From an uncultured Collinsella sp. (GTDB lineage Bacteria > Actinomycetota > Coriobacteriia > Coriobacteriales > Coriobacteriaceae), in the NCBI GenBank assembly GCA_900550415.1, contig URSO01000005.1, forward strand, positions 1 through 50,336: a stretch of 50,336 nt of DNA, in the 5' to 3' direction. A program made the translations under genes and the position numbers. The notes below the pieces were generated by a model. It had not been told where the DNA came from, made no database searches, and was given only the letters and a program-made list of their open reading frames with translations. How positions within the stretch are numbered: position 1 is the first letter of the stretch; every line of letters starts with the position of its first letter. Positions 7,967 through 17,426 of this stretch are shown piece by piece.

Positions 7967-9529
7967 CTATTTGCCGTCGTCCTCGTCGGCTTCTTCGTGC
8001 GCATAAAGCTCAAGCATGCGACGGCGGTACTCATGCACGGCGAGCTTGGCACGCTCTAGGCGGCGACGCTCACGCGGGGTGAGCTCGGACGGATCTATCT
8101 CGTCGCCATAGTTCTTATCGGCAAGCAGATGCGCCGCATCCACAATGCGCGCATCGATGCGTTCGCTCGCCGCCCGATCAGAAAGGCGCTCGGCAATCGT
8201 GTCGAGTGTAGGCAAGCCTTCGAATACGCGACCATGTCCATGCGACGTCAATAGCTCGTGCTCGCGGGCGAGAAGACTTGCCAGGTCGTGATGGGCACGC
8301 AGGATATTGAGCGCATCGGCGGGATGCTCGGCAACCTCCGCCACGGCGGCGACCGGCGCCGCATCGACCACGCGGTAGAAGAGCTGCGCGAGCAGTGGCA
8401 TCAGGAACACCGTGATGGCGCCGGCTGCCACCATAACCGAAGCGACGCCTTGCGATAATGCGCCGGCATTGACGGCGACGCTCGTCACGGCGACGATGAT
8501 CGGCAGGGCCGTGGTGCAGTAGAGCGCCACGGTGATGCGGCCATACGCCGAGACGTCACGCGTCGCGGGACAAATGCTCATAGAGATGAGAATGGGCACG
8601 GCGCGGATAACCAGCAACGCCACGATAAAGCCCACGAGCAAGCCGGGGCGCGATGCTACAGCCGTCAGGTCGATCTTGGCACCCGACACGGTAAAGAACA
8701 CCGGGATCAAAAAGCCATAGGCAAGGCCATCGAGTTTAAGCTCGAGCGTATGGTTGCCCTCGGGGATGATGTAGCGCAGGACAAAGCCCGCGGCAAAAGC
8801 GCCCAGTACGATATCGAGGCTAAAAATAGCGGAAAACGCCACGAGCGTGACCAGAATGAGCACTGTGAGGCGCACGAACGTCTGAGAAGTCGTATCGGCG
8901 CGCTCCTGAATAAAGGCAAAGAAGCGGCTGCCAATACGCTTGGAGCGGCTGGGGACCACGGCAAGCAGCACGCACACCACGGCGAACAGCCCCAAGATCA
9001 ACAGCGTCTCGACACCCGTACGGGCAGACAGCAGCACCGACATGGCGAGCACGGGCCCGAGCTCGCCCCACGTACCATAGGCAAGAATCGAATCGCCGAC
9101 GCGCGTCCCAGAAAGCGACCGCTCGCGCAAGATGGGCATGAGCGCCCCAAGCGCCGTCGAGGTCAACGCCAGCGTCACGGCGATGCCATCAAAATGACTG
9201 ACCGAAAACCACGGGGTAAAGCGCACGGCAAGCCAGGCTATGCCAAACGTGACGACCCACGTCGCCATGCCGTAACGCCCCTCGATGCCCGTGATGTTCT
9301 TGGGATCGATCTCAAAGCCGGCAAGCAGGAACAAAAAGGCCAGGCCGAGCTCGGACACGAGCGAGACCTCGGCATCCACATGGATAATGCCGAGCATATG
9401 AGGTCCCAGCACCGCGCCAAACACGAGCAAAAAGACCGTCTCGGGAACGGGTTTTCCGGGAATCGCCGAGGCGATGAAGGGACTTGCAAAGGCCACGAGT
9501 GCGATGATGGCGAGCGAAACAAATGCCAT
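7967..9529 (-). CDS. CPA2-family monovalent cation/proton antiporter
   Basis: 520-residue membrane protein resembling KefB/NapA-type Na+/H+ or K+/H+ antiporters (Na_H_Exchanger domain). It has about 12-13 hydrophobic segments over residues 1-400, including FLLVFGAVLGPHMLGII, LAFLFLLAGFEIDP and a long run near VFFTVSGAKIDLTAV. The last 120 residues are hydrophilic, charged and helical, a cytoplasmic tail without a recognisable TrkA-N or TrkA-C motif. Expected role is pH or cation balance. It is transcribed toward the SDR gene with a shared terminator and away from purL. Confidence 0.85.
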   Translation of the reverse strand: MAFVSLAIIALVAFASPFIASAIPGKPVPETVFLLVFGAVLGPHMLGIIHVDAEVSLVSELGLAFLFLLAGFEIDPKNITGIEGRYGMATWVVTFGIAWLAVRFTPWFSVSHFDGIAVTLALTSTALGALMPILRERSLSGTRVGDSILAYGTWGELGPVLAMSVLLSARTGVETLLILGLFAVVCVLLAVVPSRSKRIGSRFFAFIQERADTTSQTFVRLTVLILVTLVAFSAIFSLDIVLGAFAAGFVLRYIIPEGNHTLELKLDGLAYGFLIPVFFTVSGAKIDLTAVASRPGLLVGFIVALLVIRAVPILISMSICPATRDVSAYGRITVALYCTTALPIIVAVTSVAVNAGALSQGVASVMVAAGAITVFLMPLLAQLFYRVVDAAPVAAVAEVAEHPADALNILRAHHDLASLLAREHELLTSHGHGRVFEGLPTLDTIAERLSDRAASERIDARIVDAAHLLADKNYGDEIDPSELTPRERRRLERAKLAVHEYRRRMLELYAHEEADEDDGK

Positions 9530-9713
9530 GTGATGCCTTTCTCTTGTTTGCGCTCCACTGTAGCACCCTCGCCGTCCTCAACGCGCCACGAGCTGTCGTA
9601 TCATAGTGAGGTTTAAAAGTATGTGGCTCAAGGCGATCGCGAGGCTTGCCCCGCAAACCGACCGCTGCCGCATACCGCACCGTACGCCCAACCGATCAGG
9701 AAGGCAGGAACCA

Positions 9714-12700
9714 ATGGTCTCTCGTATCTACGTGGAGAAGAAACCCGGGTTCGACGTCGAGGCTCAGCAGCTCAAGGGCGAGCTGAGCGAGATTCTCGGC
9801 ATCAAGGGCATCGAGGCTCTGAGGATCATCAACCGCTACGACGTCGAGGGCATCGATGAGGAGCTGTTCCGCTCCTGCGTGCCGACCGTCTTTAGCGAGC
9901 CCCAGGTCGATGTGACCTACAACGAGCTCCCCGCAAGCGATGGCGCCGTCTTTGCCGTCGAATTCCTGCCTGGCCAGTTTGACCAGCGCGCCGACTCCGC
10001 CAGCGAGTGCGTGCAGCTCATCAGCCAGGGCGAGCGCCCCGCCGTGCGCTCCGCCAAGGTCTATATGATCTCGGGCGCCCTGGACGAGGCCGCCATCGAT
10101 GCCATTAAGCACTACGTGGTGAACCCCGTCGAGGCCCGCATTGCCTCACTCGACCTACCCGAGACGCTGCACATGGAGACCCCCGAGCCTGCGCCCGTCG
10201 AGGTGCTTGACGGCTTCCGCGAGCTCGACGAGGCCGGTCTTGCCGCCTTTATCTCCGAGCGCGGTCTTGCCATGGACGAGGCGGACATCGCCTTCTGCCA
10301 GCAGTACTTCCGCGATGAAGATCGCGACCCCACCATCACCGAGATCCGCGTGATCGACACCTATTGGTCCGACCACTGCCGCCACACCACCTTCGGTACC
10401 GTCCTGGATGACGTGACGATCGACGACGCCGTGGTGCAGCAGGCCTTCGACCGCTACATGGAGATGCGCCACGAGCTCGGTCGCGACGCCAAGCCCGTCT
10501 GCCTCATGGATATGGGCACCATCGGCGCCAAGTATCTCAAGAAGACCGGCGTCATGACCGATGTCGACGAGTCCGAGGAGATCAACGCCTGCACCGTCAA
10601 GGTAAAGGTCGATGTTGATGGTGAGGACCAGGACTGGCTGTTCCTCTTTAAGAACGAGACCCACAACCACCCGACCGAAATCGAGCCCTTCGGCGGTGCC
10701 GCCACCTGCGTGGGCGGCGCCATCCGTGACCCGCTCTCGGGCCGCAGCTATGTGTACCAGGCCATGCGCGTCACCGGCGCCGGCGACCCCACCGTCCCGG
10801 TTTCCGAGACGCTCGAGGGCAAGCTCCCGCAGCGCAAGCTCGTGACCACCGCCGCCGCCGGCTACTCCAGCTACGGCAACCAGATCGGCCTTGCCACCGG
10901 TCAGGTCAACGAACTCTATCACCCCGGCTACGTGGCCAAGCGCATGGAGGTCGGTGCCGTCGTGGGCGCTACCCCGGCAAACCACGTGCGTCGCGAGTGC
11001 CCCGCCCCCACCGACAAAATCATCCTGCTGGGCGGCCGCACCGGCCGTGACGGCATCGGCGGCGCCACCGGCTCCTCCAAGACCCAGAACACCGAGTCCA
11101 TCGAGACTTCGGGTGCCGAGGTCCAGAAGGGCAACGCCCCGGTCGAGCGCAAGCTGCAGCGCCTGTTCCGACGCGGCGACGCCTGTCGCTTGATCAAGCG
11201 CTGCAACGACTTTGGCGCCGGCGGCGTCTCGGTCGCCGTGGGCGAGCTTGCCGACGGCCTGTATGTCGACCTCGATACCGTGACCAAGAAGTACGACGGC
11301 CTGGACGGCACCGAGCTCGCCATTTCCGAGTCCCAGGAGCGCATGGCTTGCGCCGTCGCCGACGGTGACGTCGAGGAGTTCATGGGCTACGCCGCCGAGG
11401 AGAACCTGGAAGCGACCGTTATCGCCGAGGTTACCGCCGAGCCGCGCATGCGCATGGCCTGGAACGGCGTCGCCATCGTCGACCTGTCCCGCGAGTTCCT
11501 CAACTCCAACGGTGCGCCCAAGCACCAGGTCGCCCACGTCTGCGCCCGCAGCGTGTGGCAGCCCAGCTGGGCCGGCACCACGCTTGCCGAGCGTATGACC
11601 TCGCTCGTCACCGATCTTAACGTCGCCTCCAACAAGGGCCTTTCCGAGCGCTTCGACTCCACCATCGGCGCCGCCACCGTGCTCATGCCCTTTGGCGGCA
11701 AGACGCAGCTCACCCCGAGCTCTGCCATGGTCGCCAAGTTCCCCGTGGACGGCGAGACCACCACGGCGAGCGCCATGGCATGGGGCTTCAACCCCTACCT
11801 GATGGAGGCCGACCAGTTTGCAGGTGCCTACCTGTCCGTAGTCGAGTCCATCGCCAAGCTCGTCGCCGCCGGCTTTGAGCACAAGCGCGCCTACCTCTCC
11901 TTCCAGGAGTACTTCGAGCGCCTGCGCACCGAGGCCGAGCGCTGGGGCAAGCCCATGGCAGCCGTTCTGGGTGCTCTTATGGCCCAGGTCGATCTGGGTG
12001 CCGGCGCCATCGGCGGCAAGGACTCCATGAGCGGCTCGTTTGAGGACGAGGCCGGCGAGCTCAACGTTCCGCCGACCCTCATCAGCTTCGCCGTGGCCGT
12101 GGGTCGCGCCGCCCGCGCCACATCGCCCGAGTTCAAGGGCCTGACGCACCGCGTCGTCCGCATCGCCCCCGCCACCTATGGCGAGGATTACCGTCCCGAT
12201 GCCCAGCAGCTGCTCGCCGCGTTTGACGCCGTCGAGGCGCTCACCGCCACCGGCGACGCCCTGGCCATCTCCACGCCCGGCTACGGCTGCGGTGCCGAGA
12301 GCCTCTTTAAGATGTGCGTCGGCAACCAGATCGGCATCGAGCTTGCCGAGGACGTGGACGTGGAGAGCCTCTTCACCCCGCTCTACGGCAGCTTTATCGT
12401 CGAGCTCGCAGAGGATGCCGAGTTGCCCGAGGTCGCCGACGGCGTTGTCGTCGAGCCCCTGGGCACCACCGTCGAGGGCTATGTCATCGACACCGGCTCC
12501 GAGGTCATCGAGCTCTCCGAGCTCCAAGAGGCCTGGGAGAGCGGCATCGAGGGTGTCTTTGCCTACCGCAGCACCGACGAGCAGCCCGAGGTCGAGACCA
12601 TCGACTATCGCGCCAAGGATATCCACGTGTACGGCGGCGCCAAAATCGCCCGCCCGCGCGTGATCATCCCCGTGTTCCCCGGCAACAACTGCGAGTACGA

Positions 12701-13460
12701 CAGTGCCCGCGCCTTCCGTGCCGCCGGTGCCGAAGCCGACACCTTCGTGATCAACAACCTCACGCCCGAGGCCGTCGCCGAGAGCACCCACGAGCTTGCC
12801 CGTCGCATCCGTGCAAGCCAGATTGTCATGATCCCCGGCGGCTTCTCGGGCGGCGACGAGCCCGACGGCTCCGCCAAGTTCATCACGGCGTTCTTCCGCG
12901 CTCCCGAGGTCACCGAAGCGGTCCGCGACCTGCTCAAGGCCCGCGACGGCCTGATGCTGGGCATCTGCAACGGCTTCCAGGCTCTGGTCAAGCTCGGCCT
13001 GGTGCCCTACGGCGACATCGTCGACGCCACGCCCGATGCGCCCACGCTGACGTTCAACACCATCGGTCGCCATCAGAGCCGCCTGGTGCGCACCCGCATC
13101 TCGTCCAACCTGTCCCCGTGGCTGTCGCAGTGCAGCCTGGACGACCCCTACACCGTCGCCATCAGTCACGGCGAGGGCCGCTTCGTCGCTAACGACGAGG
13201 TGCTCGCCCAGCTTATCGCCAACGGCCAGGTCGCCACGCAGTACGTGGGCGAGGACGGCAAGCCCAGCATGGATCTTTCCGTCAACCCCAACGGCTCTGC
13301 ACTCGCCATCGAGGGCATCACGAGCCCCGACGGCCGCGTCCTGGGCAAGATGGGCCACGCCGAGCGTCGCGGCGACAACCTGTACCGCAACGTGCCCGAG
13401 CATGTCCCCGGCGATAAGTTCATGCCGATCTTTGAAAGCGGCGTGGCCTACTTCGCTTAA
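9714..13460 (+). CDS. purL: Phosphoribosylformylglycinamidine synthase, fused PurL-PurQ type
   Basis: 1248-residue enzyme making FGAM from FGAR, glutamine and ATP in de novo purine synthesis. The order is: N-terminal PurS-like region (1-150), two AIR-synthase-type halves containing the DTYWSDHCRHTTF and FLFKNETHNHPTEIEPFGGA motifs, then a C-terminal class I glutaminase from about residue 985 (RVIIPVFPGNNCEYDSA) with nucleophile Cys in MLGICNGFQAL and a later SHGEGRF histidine region. The fusion removes the need for separate purS and purQ. The start at 9714 follows AGGCAGGAA; the frame runs open to 9606 but that extension is not PurL-like. It stands alone, with a terminator after it. Confidence 0.95.
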   Translation: MVSRIYVEKKPGFDVEAQQLKGELSEILGIKGIEALRIINRYDVEGIDEELFRSCVPTVFSEPQVDVTYNELPASDGAVFAVEFLPGQFDQRADSASECVQLISQGERPAVRSAKVYMISGALDEAAIDAIKHYVVNPVEARIASLDLPETLHMETPEPAPVEVLDGFRELDEAGLAAFISERGLAMDEADIAFCQQYFRDEDRDPTITEIRVIDTYWSDHCRHTTFGTVLDDVTIDDAVVQQAFDRYMEMRHELGRDAKPVCLMDMGTIGAKYLKKTGVMTDVDESEEINACTVKVKVDVDGEDQDWLFLFKNETHNHPTEIEPFGGAATCVGGAIRDPLSGRSYVYQAMRVTGAGDPTVPVSETLEGKLPQRKLVTTAAAGYSSYGNQIGLATGQVNELYHPGYVAKRMEVGAVVGATPANHVRRECPAPTDKIILLGGRTGRDGIGGATGSSKTQNTESIETSGAEVQKGNAPVERKLQRLFRRGDACRLIKRCNDFGAGGVSVAVGELADGLYVDLDTVTKKYDGLDGTELAISESQERMACAVADGDVEEFMGYAAEENLEATVIAEVTAEPRMRMAWNGVAIVDLSREFLNSNGAPKHQVAHVCARSVWQPSWAGTTLAERMTSLVTDLNVASNKGLSERFDSTIGAATVLMPFGGKTQLTPSSAMVAKFPVDGETTTASAMAWGFNPYLMEADQFAGAYLSVVESIAKLVAAGFEHKRAYLSFQEYFERLRTEAERWGKPMAAVLGALMAQVDLGAGAIGGKDSMSGSFEDEAGELNVPPTLISFAVAVGRAARATSPEFKGLTHRVVRIAPATYGEDYRPDAQQLLAAFDAVEALTATGDALAISTPGYGCGAESLFKMCVGNQIGIELAEDVDVESLFTPLYGSFIVELAEDAELPEVADGVVVEPLGTTVEGYVIDTGSEVIELSELQEAWESGIEGVFAYRSTDEQPEVETIDYRAKDIHVYGGAKIARPRVIIPVFPGNNCEYDSARAFRAAGAEADTFVINNLTPEAVAESTHELARRIRASQIVMIPGGFSGGDEPDGSAKFITAFFRAPEVTEAVRDLLKARDGLMLGICNGFQALVKLGLVPYGDIVDATPDAPTLTFNTIGRHQSRLVRTRISSNLSPWLSQCSLDDPYTVAISHGEGRFVANDEVLAQLIANGQVATQYVGEDGKPSMDLSVNPNGSALAIEGITSPDGRVLGKMGHAERRGDNLYRNVPEHVPGDKFMPIFESGVAYFA

Positions 13461-13497
13461 AGCTATCCCATCGGGTACAATCCCCTCGGGTAACATC

Positions 13498-13535
13498 ACC
13501 CGCCACCGGCACTCCCGGTGGCGGGTTCTTTTTTG
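13498..13535 (+). terminator. Terminator of purL
   Basis: Perfect 12-bp stem (13498-13509 with 13515-13526), loop CACTC, followed by TTCTTTTTT. It ends only 25 bp before the next start codon, so the eamA-type gene must be expressed by read-through or from a promoter overlapping this hairpin. Confidence 0.9.
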
Positions 13536-13559
13536 CTTCGCGCACATAGGAAGGACATC

Positions 13560-14495
13560 ATGGAAAGCCGCAAGCCGTATCTCGCCACCCTGCCCGGACT
13601 CATCCTGGGCTGCCTCGTTTGCTGCGCGCTCTGGGGATCGGCCTTTCCCTGCATCAAGATCGGCTACGGCCTCTTCGGCATCCCCGCGCACGATAGCGCC
13701 TCGCAGCTGCTCTTCGCGGGTCTACGCTTCACCCTTGCCGGCATGCTGGTCATTGTTGGCATGAGCGTGGCCCAGCGTCGTCCGCTCGTTCCGCAAGCGC
13801 GCGACATCAAGCCCATCCTCACGTTGTCGCTCTTCCAGACTATCGGCCAGTACTTCTTTTTCTACCTGGGACTCTCGCGCGCCAGCGCCATGTCGAGCTC
13901 CATCATCGAGGCCAGCGCCAACTTCCTCGCAATCCTCTTTGCCGCCCTGGCATTTCACACCGAGAAGCTCAATACGGCCAAGGTGCTTGGCTGTGCGCTG
14001 GGCTTTGCCGGCGTCGCGCTCGTCAACCTCTCGGGCGCAGATGGCACCTTTGGCTTCAGGCTCGATGGCGAGGGCTTTATCCTAGCCTCCACTGTCGCGG
14101 GTGCTCTTTCGACCTGCCTGATCGGCATCTTCTCGCGCAAGCACGACGGCGTCTTGCTTGCCGGGTGGCAGTTCTTGGTCGGCGGCCTGGTCCTCACCGC
14201 CATCGGCTTTTTGATGGGTAGCGCGCTCTCCCCCACAGCGATTGTCCCCGCCATCGTGCTCATCATCTACATGGCGCTTATCTCCGCGGTCGCCTACTCG
14301 CTGTGGTCGCGCCTGCTTGCCGTCAACCCCGTCAGCCGCGTCTCGGTCTTTGGATTTATGAACCCGGTCTTTGGCGTACTGCTGAGCGCACTGCTGCTTG
14401 GCGAGGGCGCCGGCACGAGCCCCGTTACTGTCATCGTTGCCCTGCTCTTGGTCTGCAGCGGCATCATCATCGTCAACAAACCTAAAAAGGCCTAG
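13560..14495 (+). CDS. EamA/DMT-superfamily transporter
   Basis: 311-residue inner-membrane protein with ten predicted hydrophobic segments in two EamA repeats (about residues 15-150 and 165-305), the normal drug/metabolite-transporter length. An LWGSAFPCIKIGY motif lies in the first helix and IEASANFLAILFAAL in the first repeat. Such proteins export amino acids, metabolites or drugs; the substrate cannot be told. The start at 13560 has AGGAAGGACATC before it. It is separated from purL by a terminator with only 25 bp spare. Confidence 0.85.
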   Translation: MESRKPYLATLPGLILGCLVCCALWGSAFPCIKIGYGLFGIPAHDSASQLLFAGLRFTLAGMLVIVGMSVAQRRPLVPQARDIKPILTLSLFQTIGQYFFFYLGLSRASAMSSSIIEASANFLAILFAALAFHTEKLNTAKVLGCALGFAGVALVNLSGADGTFGFRLDGEGFILASTVAGALSTCLIGIFSRKHDGVLLAGWQFLVGGLVLTAIGFLMGSALSPTAIVPAIVLIIYMALISAVAYSLWSRLLAVNPVSRVSVFGFMNPVFGVLLSALLLGEGAGTSPVTVIVALLLVCSGIIIVNKPKKA

Positions 14496-14596
14496 CGAAC
14501 TGCCCTTATTTAGCAGAGGGGATTCACATACTTTAGTTTAATGGAATACATCGGAGAGCCGAGGGCCACCATGCACGCAAGCGTGCGCCCCTATTT

Positions 14597-15748
14597 CTAG
14601 CGTATCTGGACGCCAGCTTTCTTCTTCTCGTACTTTACGCGGTAGAGCTCCGCGTCGGCGGCGCGAAGCAAATCTTGCCAGGTATCGACACCATCACCGA
14701 CCCGTGCATAGCCGATGGACATCCGCAACAGATACGGCACCTCGGCGCGTGCGAGCTCATCGTTGATTGTCGCGCACAGATGCATGATATCCTGTTCCGC
14801 CACTGCCTTTTGGAGCACCACGAACTCATCGCCACCATAACGTGCGATAAAGCCGCCAGACGCCGAGCAGACTTCTTTGAGCGCAGCGGATATGACCTGA
14901 AGAGCGTGGTCGCCCTCCACATGCCCATAGCGATCGTTAATCTGCTTAAAGCCGTCGGCGTCCATCATAAGCAGATATACATCTTCGGCCTGATCCACAT
15001 TTGAGAAGAGCGACAGCATATAGGTCTCAAAACGGTTGCGATTGTTAAGTCCAGTCAACGGGTCGGTCGAGATGAGCTGCTCCTGGTAGATGATGTAGAG
15101 CAGCAACATGCTAATCATTATGCCGACACAAAGGCCGGGCAGCGAGTATACGACCTGAAAGGTACCGCCCACCAGGGCCGGAATGGCGAAAAATGCCAAG
15201 GTTCGATAGATGGCCTTCGTCTGCAGGCTCTCGACCCTGCGAGATTGCACAAATGCATGCAGGGACGTATGTATAACGTAACAGTAGCTGACGATGGGCT
15301 GGATCATATAGGCAAAGCCGCGACGATACACGCCTTGCGAATCGATATAGAACAGGGCGTGCGTCCAGTAACTGGTAAACGCCAGCACGACCACCAGAGC
15401 CGTAGGCAACGCTACAAGCACCACCCTATAGCGCGAGGTCAAAAGGCGAGAGCCCTGCACCGTCTCGGAATAGATAAACCAAATGAGACACGCGATAGCA
15501 AAGAGCGAAAACGAAACCGCGTTGGAAATCCAGTTGGCAGCAATGCCCAACGTGCCGTCCACACCGTCCGAAAGCGTCCAGATCATATCGAATAATATGT
15601 ACGCGGCAGAGATGTAGCCAAGCATGCTAAACAATAGCTGCTGGGTGCTCGAGAACAAGGAGCGACGACTTCGCACGGCAAGCCCGATAAGAACAATCAT
15701 GCATAGCACGAATATCTCAATCTTGAGTGCCTTAACCACTAGCGCCAT
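14597..15748 (-). CDS. Membrane-bound diguanylate cyclase (GGDEF domain)
   Basis: About 383 residues. The N-terminal half has six or seven hydrophobic segments (a 7TM-like sensor region, about residues 5-210); the C-terminal half is a GGDEF domain with DPLTGLNNRNRF at its start and an intact RYGGDEF active site, predicted to make cyclic di-GMP from two GTP. The inhibitory RxxD I-site expected just upstream of GGDEF is not present (the stretch reads SASGGFIA), so feedback inhibition may be absent. The start is uncertain: ATG at 15748, GTG at 15739 (better ribosome-site spacing) or TTG at 15781 share the frame. No EAL or HD-GYP partner is in the window. Confidence 0.87.
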   Translation of the reverse strand: MALVVKALKIEIFVLCMIVLIGLAVRSRRSLFSSTQQLLFSMLGYISAAYILFDMIWTLSDGVDGTLGIAANWISNAVSFSLFAIACLIWFIYSETVQGSRLLTSRYRVVLVALPTALVVVLAFTSYWTHALFYIDSQGVYRRGFAYMIQPIVSYCYVIHTSLHAFVQSRRVESLQTKAIYRTLAFFAIPALVGGTFQVVYSLPGLCVGIMISMLLLYIIYQEQLISTDPLTGLNNRNRFETYMLSLFSNVDQAEDVYLLMMDADGFKQINDRYGHVEGDHALQVISAALKEVCSASGGFIARYGGDEFVVLQKAVAEQDIMHLCATINDELARAEVPYLLRMSIGYARVGDGVDTWQDLLRAADAELYRVKYEKKKAGVQIR

Positions 15749-15802
15749 CCCTTCAATACCCAAGTGGTCAGAATCGCCCAATTCGAATCAGGGCAATAAA
15801 CA

Positions 15803-15829
15803 CCCCTTTACTCCGCAGGGGTAAAGGGG
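15803..15829 (-). terminator. Hairpin upstream of the diguanylate cyclase
   Basis: Perfect 9-bp stem (15803-15811 with 15821-15829) followed on the minus strand by a T-rich GTGTTTATT. With the hairpin at 15841-15880 it separates the kdgT-like gene from the diguanylate cyclase. It could be the terminator of the former or an attenuator in the leader of the latter. Confidence 0.5.
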
Positions 15830-15840
15830 ATAATAGCAGA

Positions 15841-15880
15841 GCGCCCGAACATCACTGCAAAACAGTTTCTGTTCGGGCGC
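15841..15880 (-). terminator. Hairpin after the kdgT-like gene
   Basis: Perfect 11-bp arms (15841-15851 with 15870-15880) enclosing a second small stem (ACTG/CAGT). It lies 50 bp past the permease stop. No strong T run follows directly; it probably acts with the hairpin at 15803-15829. Confidence 0.55.
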
Positions 15881-15929
15881 CCATACGGCGCGAATTGCAC
15901 ACGCCGGCATCATTGATGGGTATCGATTG

Positions 15930-16952
15930 CTACTCGCCATCGATGTCAGTCGCGACAGCCTCCTCGATGGCCTCGACACCGGCGAGCGACAGATCCTCCT
16001 TGCCTTGGCAGAACTTCTTGTCGACCCAGCCAGTCAGAATCGGAGCCATGATCGCCGTGATGATAACGGCGGTGGCGATCTGAGCGTACGCGGTGGGCGC
16101 AAGCTCGGCGTAGCGCGGTGCGACCTCGGCGAGGGCAACCGGTGTGGTCATAGCCGTGCCGGCAATGGTGGAGCAAGCCACAGCGGCCTTGCCATTGCCG
16201 CCGCACAGACGCTCGAACGCAAAGGTGATGGGACCGACGACAAACAGCGTGACAAGGCCCAGCAAGATGCCGGAAATACCGCCGGTGATAAAGCTCGACA
16301 GGCTCATGGACGCACCGAGCTGAAATCCGATGACGGCAATCGCGGGATTGGCACCGGGAACCAGCAGGTTCTTGATAAACGGGAACAGGTTGCCCAGAAC
16401 CATGCCAATAACGAGTGGCAAGATGGAGCCGATAATGGTGCCAATTGGAATGTTGGCGAGGCCGGAAACACCGAGGATGATCATCGTGACGGCGGGGCCA
16501 GCCGTAAAGAACAGGATGCCGACGGCGCCCTGCTCGGACTCATCGCCGAACTCGCCCATGATGCCCGTATAGAGCGCCATGTTGCAAAACGTGATGCCGC
16601 CGATGATAGACACGGAGCTCAGACCCAGGAAGTTGTCGTTAAAGAAATATGCCACGCCCAGGCCGAGAGCCGCTGCGACGACCAGCTTGGGGATCAGCAC
16701 GACGATACCGGTCTTGATGGCACCCGGCGTGGACTTAAAGCTGATGCCGGCGCCCACAAACAGCAGGATCGCGGCGACGATGGTATTGGAGCCACCGCGG
16801 CAGGCAGCCGTAAAGAAGCCGCCGATCTCAAAAACCTGCGGGCAGAAGGTGTTGAGCAAAAGACCGACGATCATCGGATAGATCATGATGTCGCCCGGGA
16901 TGCGCGGGACCTTGAATTTCTTTTGCTCGTTGGCGGTTGCTTCCTGTGCCAT
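15930..16952 (-). CDS. kdgT: 2-keto-3-deoxygluconate permease-like transporter
   Basis: 340-residue integral membrane protein of the KdgT family, importing 2-keto-3-deoxygluconate by proton symport in pectin and hexuronate users. About ten hydrophobic segments; family stretches include IPGDIMIYPMIVGLLLNTFCP, GGSNTIVAAILLFVGAGI and AIVIGFQ-like repeats near GANPAIAVIGFQLGASM. The start at 16952 follows GGGGG with a five-base gap; the frame extends ten codons further without a site. No KDG kinase, aldolase or uronate isomerase lies beside it, so the exact sugar acid is uncertain. Monocistronic, between two hairpins. Confidence 0.85.
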   Translation of the reverse strand: MAQEATANEQKKFKVPRIPGDIMIYPMIVGLLLNTFCPQVFEIGGFFTAACRGGSNTIVAAILLFVGAGISFKSTPGAIKTGIVVLIPKLVVAAALGLGVAYFFNDNFLGLSSVSIIGGITFCNMALYTGIMGEFGDESEQGAVGILFFTAGPAVTMIILGVSGLANIPIGTIIGSILPLVIGMVLGNLFPFIKNLLVPGANPAIAVIGFQLGASMSLSSFITGGISGILLGLVTLFVVGPITFAFERLCGGNGKAAVACSTIAGTAMTTPVALAEVAPRYAELAPTAYAQIATAVIITAIMAPILTGWVDKKFCQGKEDLSLAGVEAIEEAVATDIDGE

Positions 16953-17027
16953 GAAACCCCCATTTCCGCTGACGGGGTACAAAAGCCCACGTCACGCTTT
17001 GCTACAGTAAAGTTTGACCATGGTACC

Positions 17028-17068
17028 AGAAGAAATAGACCAACTCGGTGAAAAATCCGACGAGTTGG
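17028..17068 (-). terminator. Terminator of azlCD
   Basis: Perfect 8-bp stem (17040-17047 with 17061-17068), 13-nt loop, followed on the minus strand by the U-rich TCTATTTCTTCT. It lies 34 bp past the azlD stop. Confidence 0.5.
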
Positions 17069-17102
17069 GATGGAACGAGATTCGGCGCCCGCGACGCCAC
17101 CC

Positions 17103-17426
17103 CTATATAAGGCTCAAGACAATATAGAGTACGATGCCCGAGACGCAGCACCACAGCATCGATTTTGTCTTGACCGCCACGACCACGACGCCGGCGGCCG
17201 CAATCCAGGGAACCAAGGCAGGCCAGAGTCCCGCGTCGAACGCGCCGGGGCTCACCAAGTCGTTGGCGACCAGCGCGGCAAAGGCGGCGGGCGGGATATA
17301 GCCCAGGGCCTCGGTAATGCGGGGCGACAGGGTCCGCCCGCGCAAGGCGAACGCCGGCGCGATGCGAAAGAACGCGATAGCAGCCCACGACGACAGCCAC
17401 AGAACCAAGAACTCGTTAACGGGCAT
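17103..17426 (-). CDS. azlD: AzlD small subunit of branched-chain amino acid exporter
   Basis: 107 residues with four hydrophobic helices, the size and pattern of AzlD/YgaH proteins (for example the TLSPRITEALGYIPPAAFAALV stretch, in part). It works with AzlC to export branched-chain amino acids or analogues such as azaleucine. The start at 17426 overlaps the azlC end by 11 bp, the usual arrangement for this pair. A longer open frame to 17660 exists but would overlap azlC by 245 bp and is rejected. Confidence 0.88.
   Translation of the reverse strand: MPVNEFLVLWLSSWAAIAFFRIAPAFALRGRTLSPRITEALGYIPPAAFAALVANDLVSPGAFDAGLWPALVPWIAAAGVVVVAVKTKSMLWCCVSGIVLYIVLSLI

Noticed and set aside
10155..13691. 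Very long open frame (1178 codons) on the minus strand across purL
   Set aside because: It is an antisense shadow of the GC-rich purL codons; the translation is low-complexity Gly/Ala/Asp/Leu without motifs, and purL is certain.
14573..14586. GCACG/CGTGC mini-hairpin between eamA-type gene and diguanylate cyclase
   Set aside because: 5-bp stem without T tract on either strand; too weak to call a terminator.
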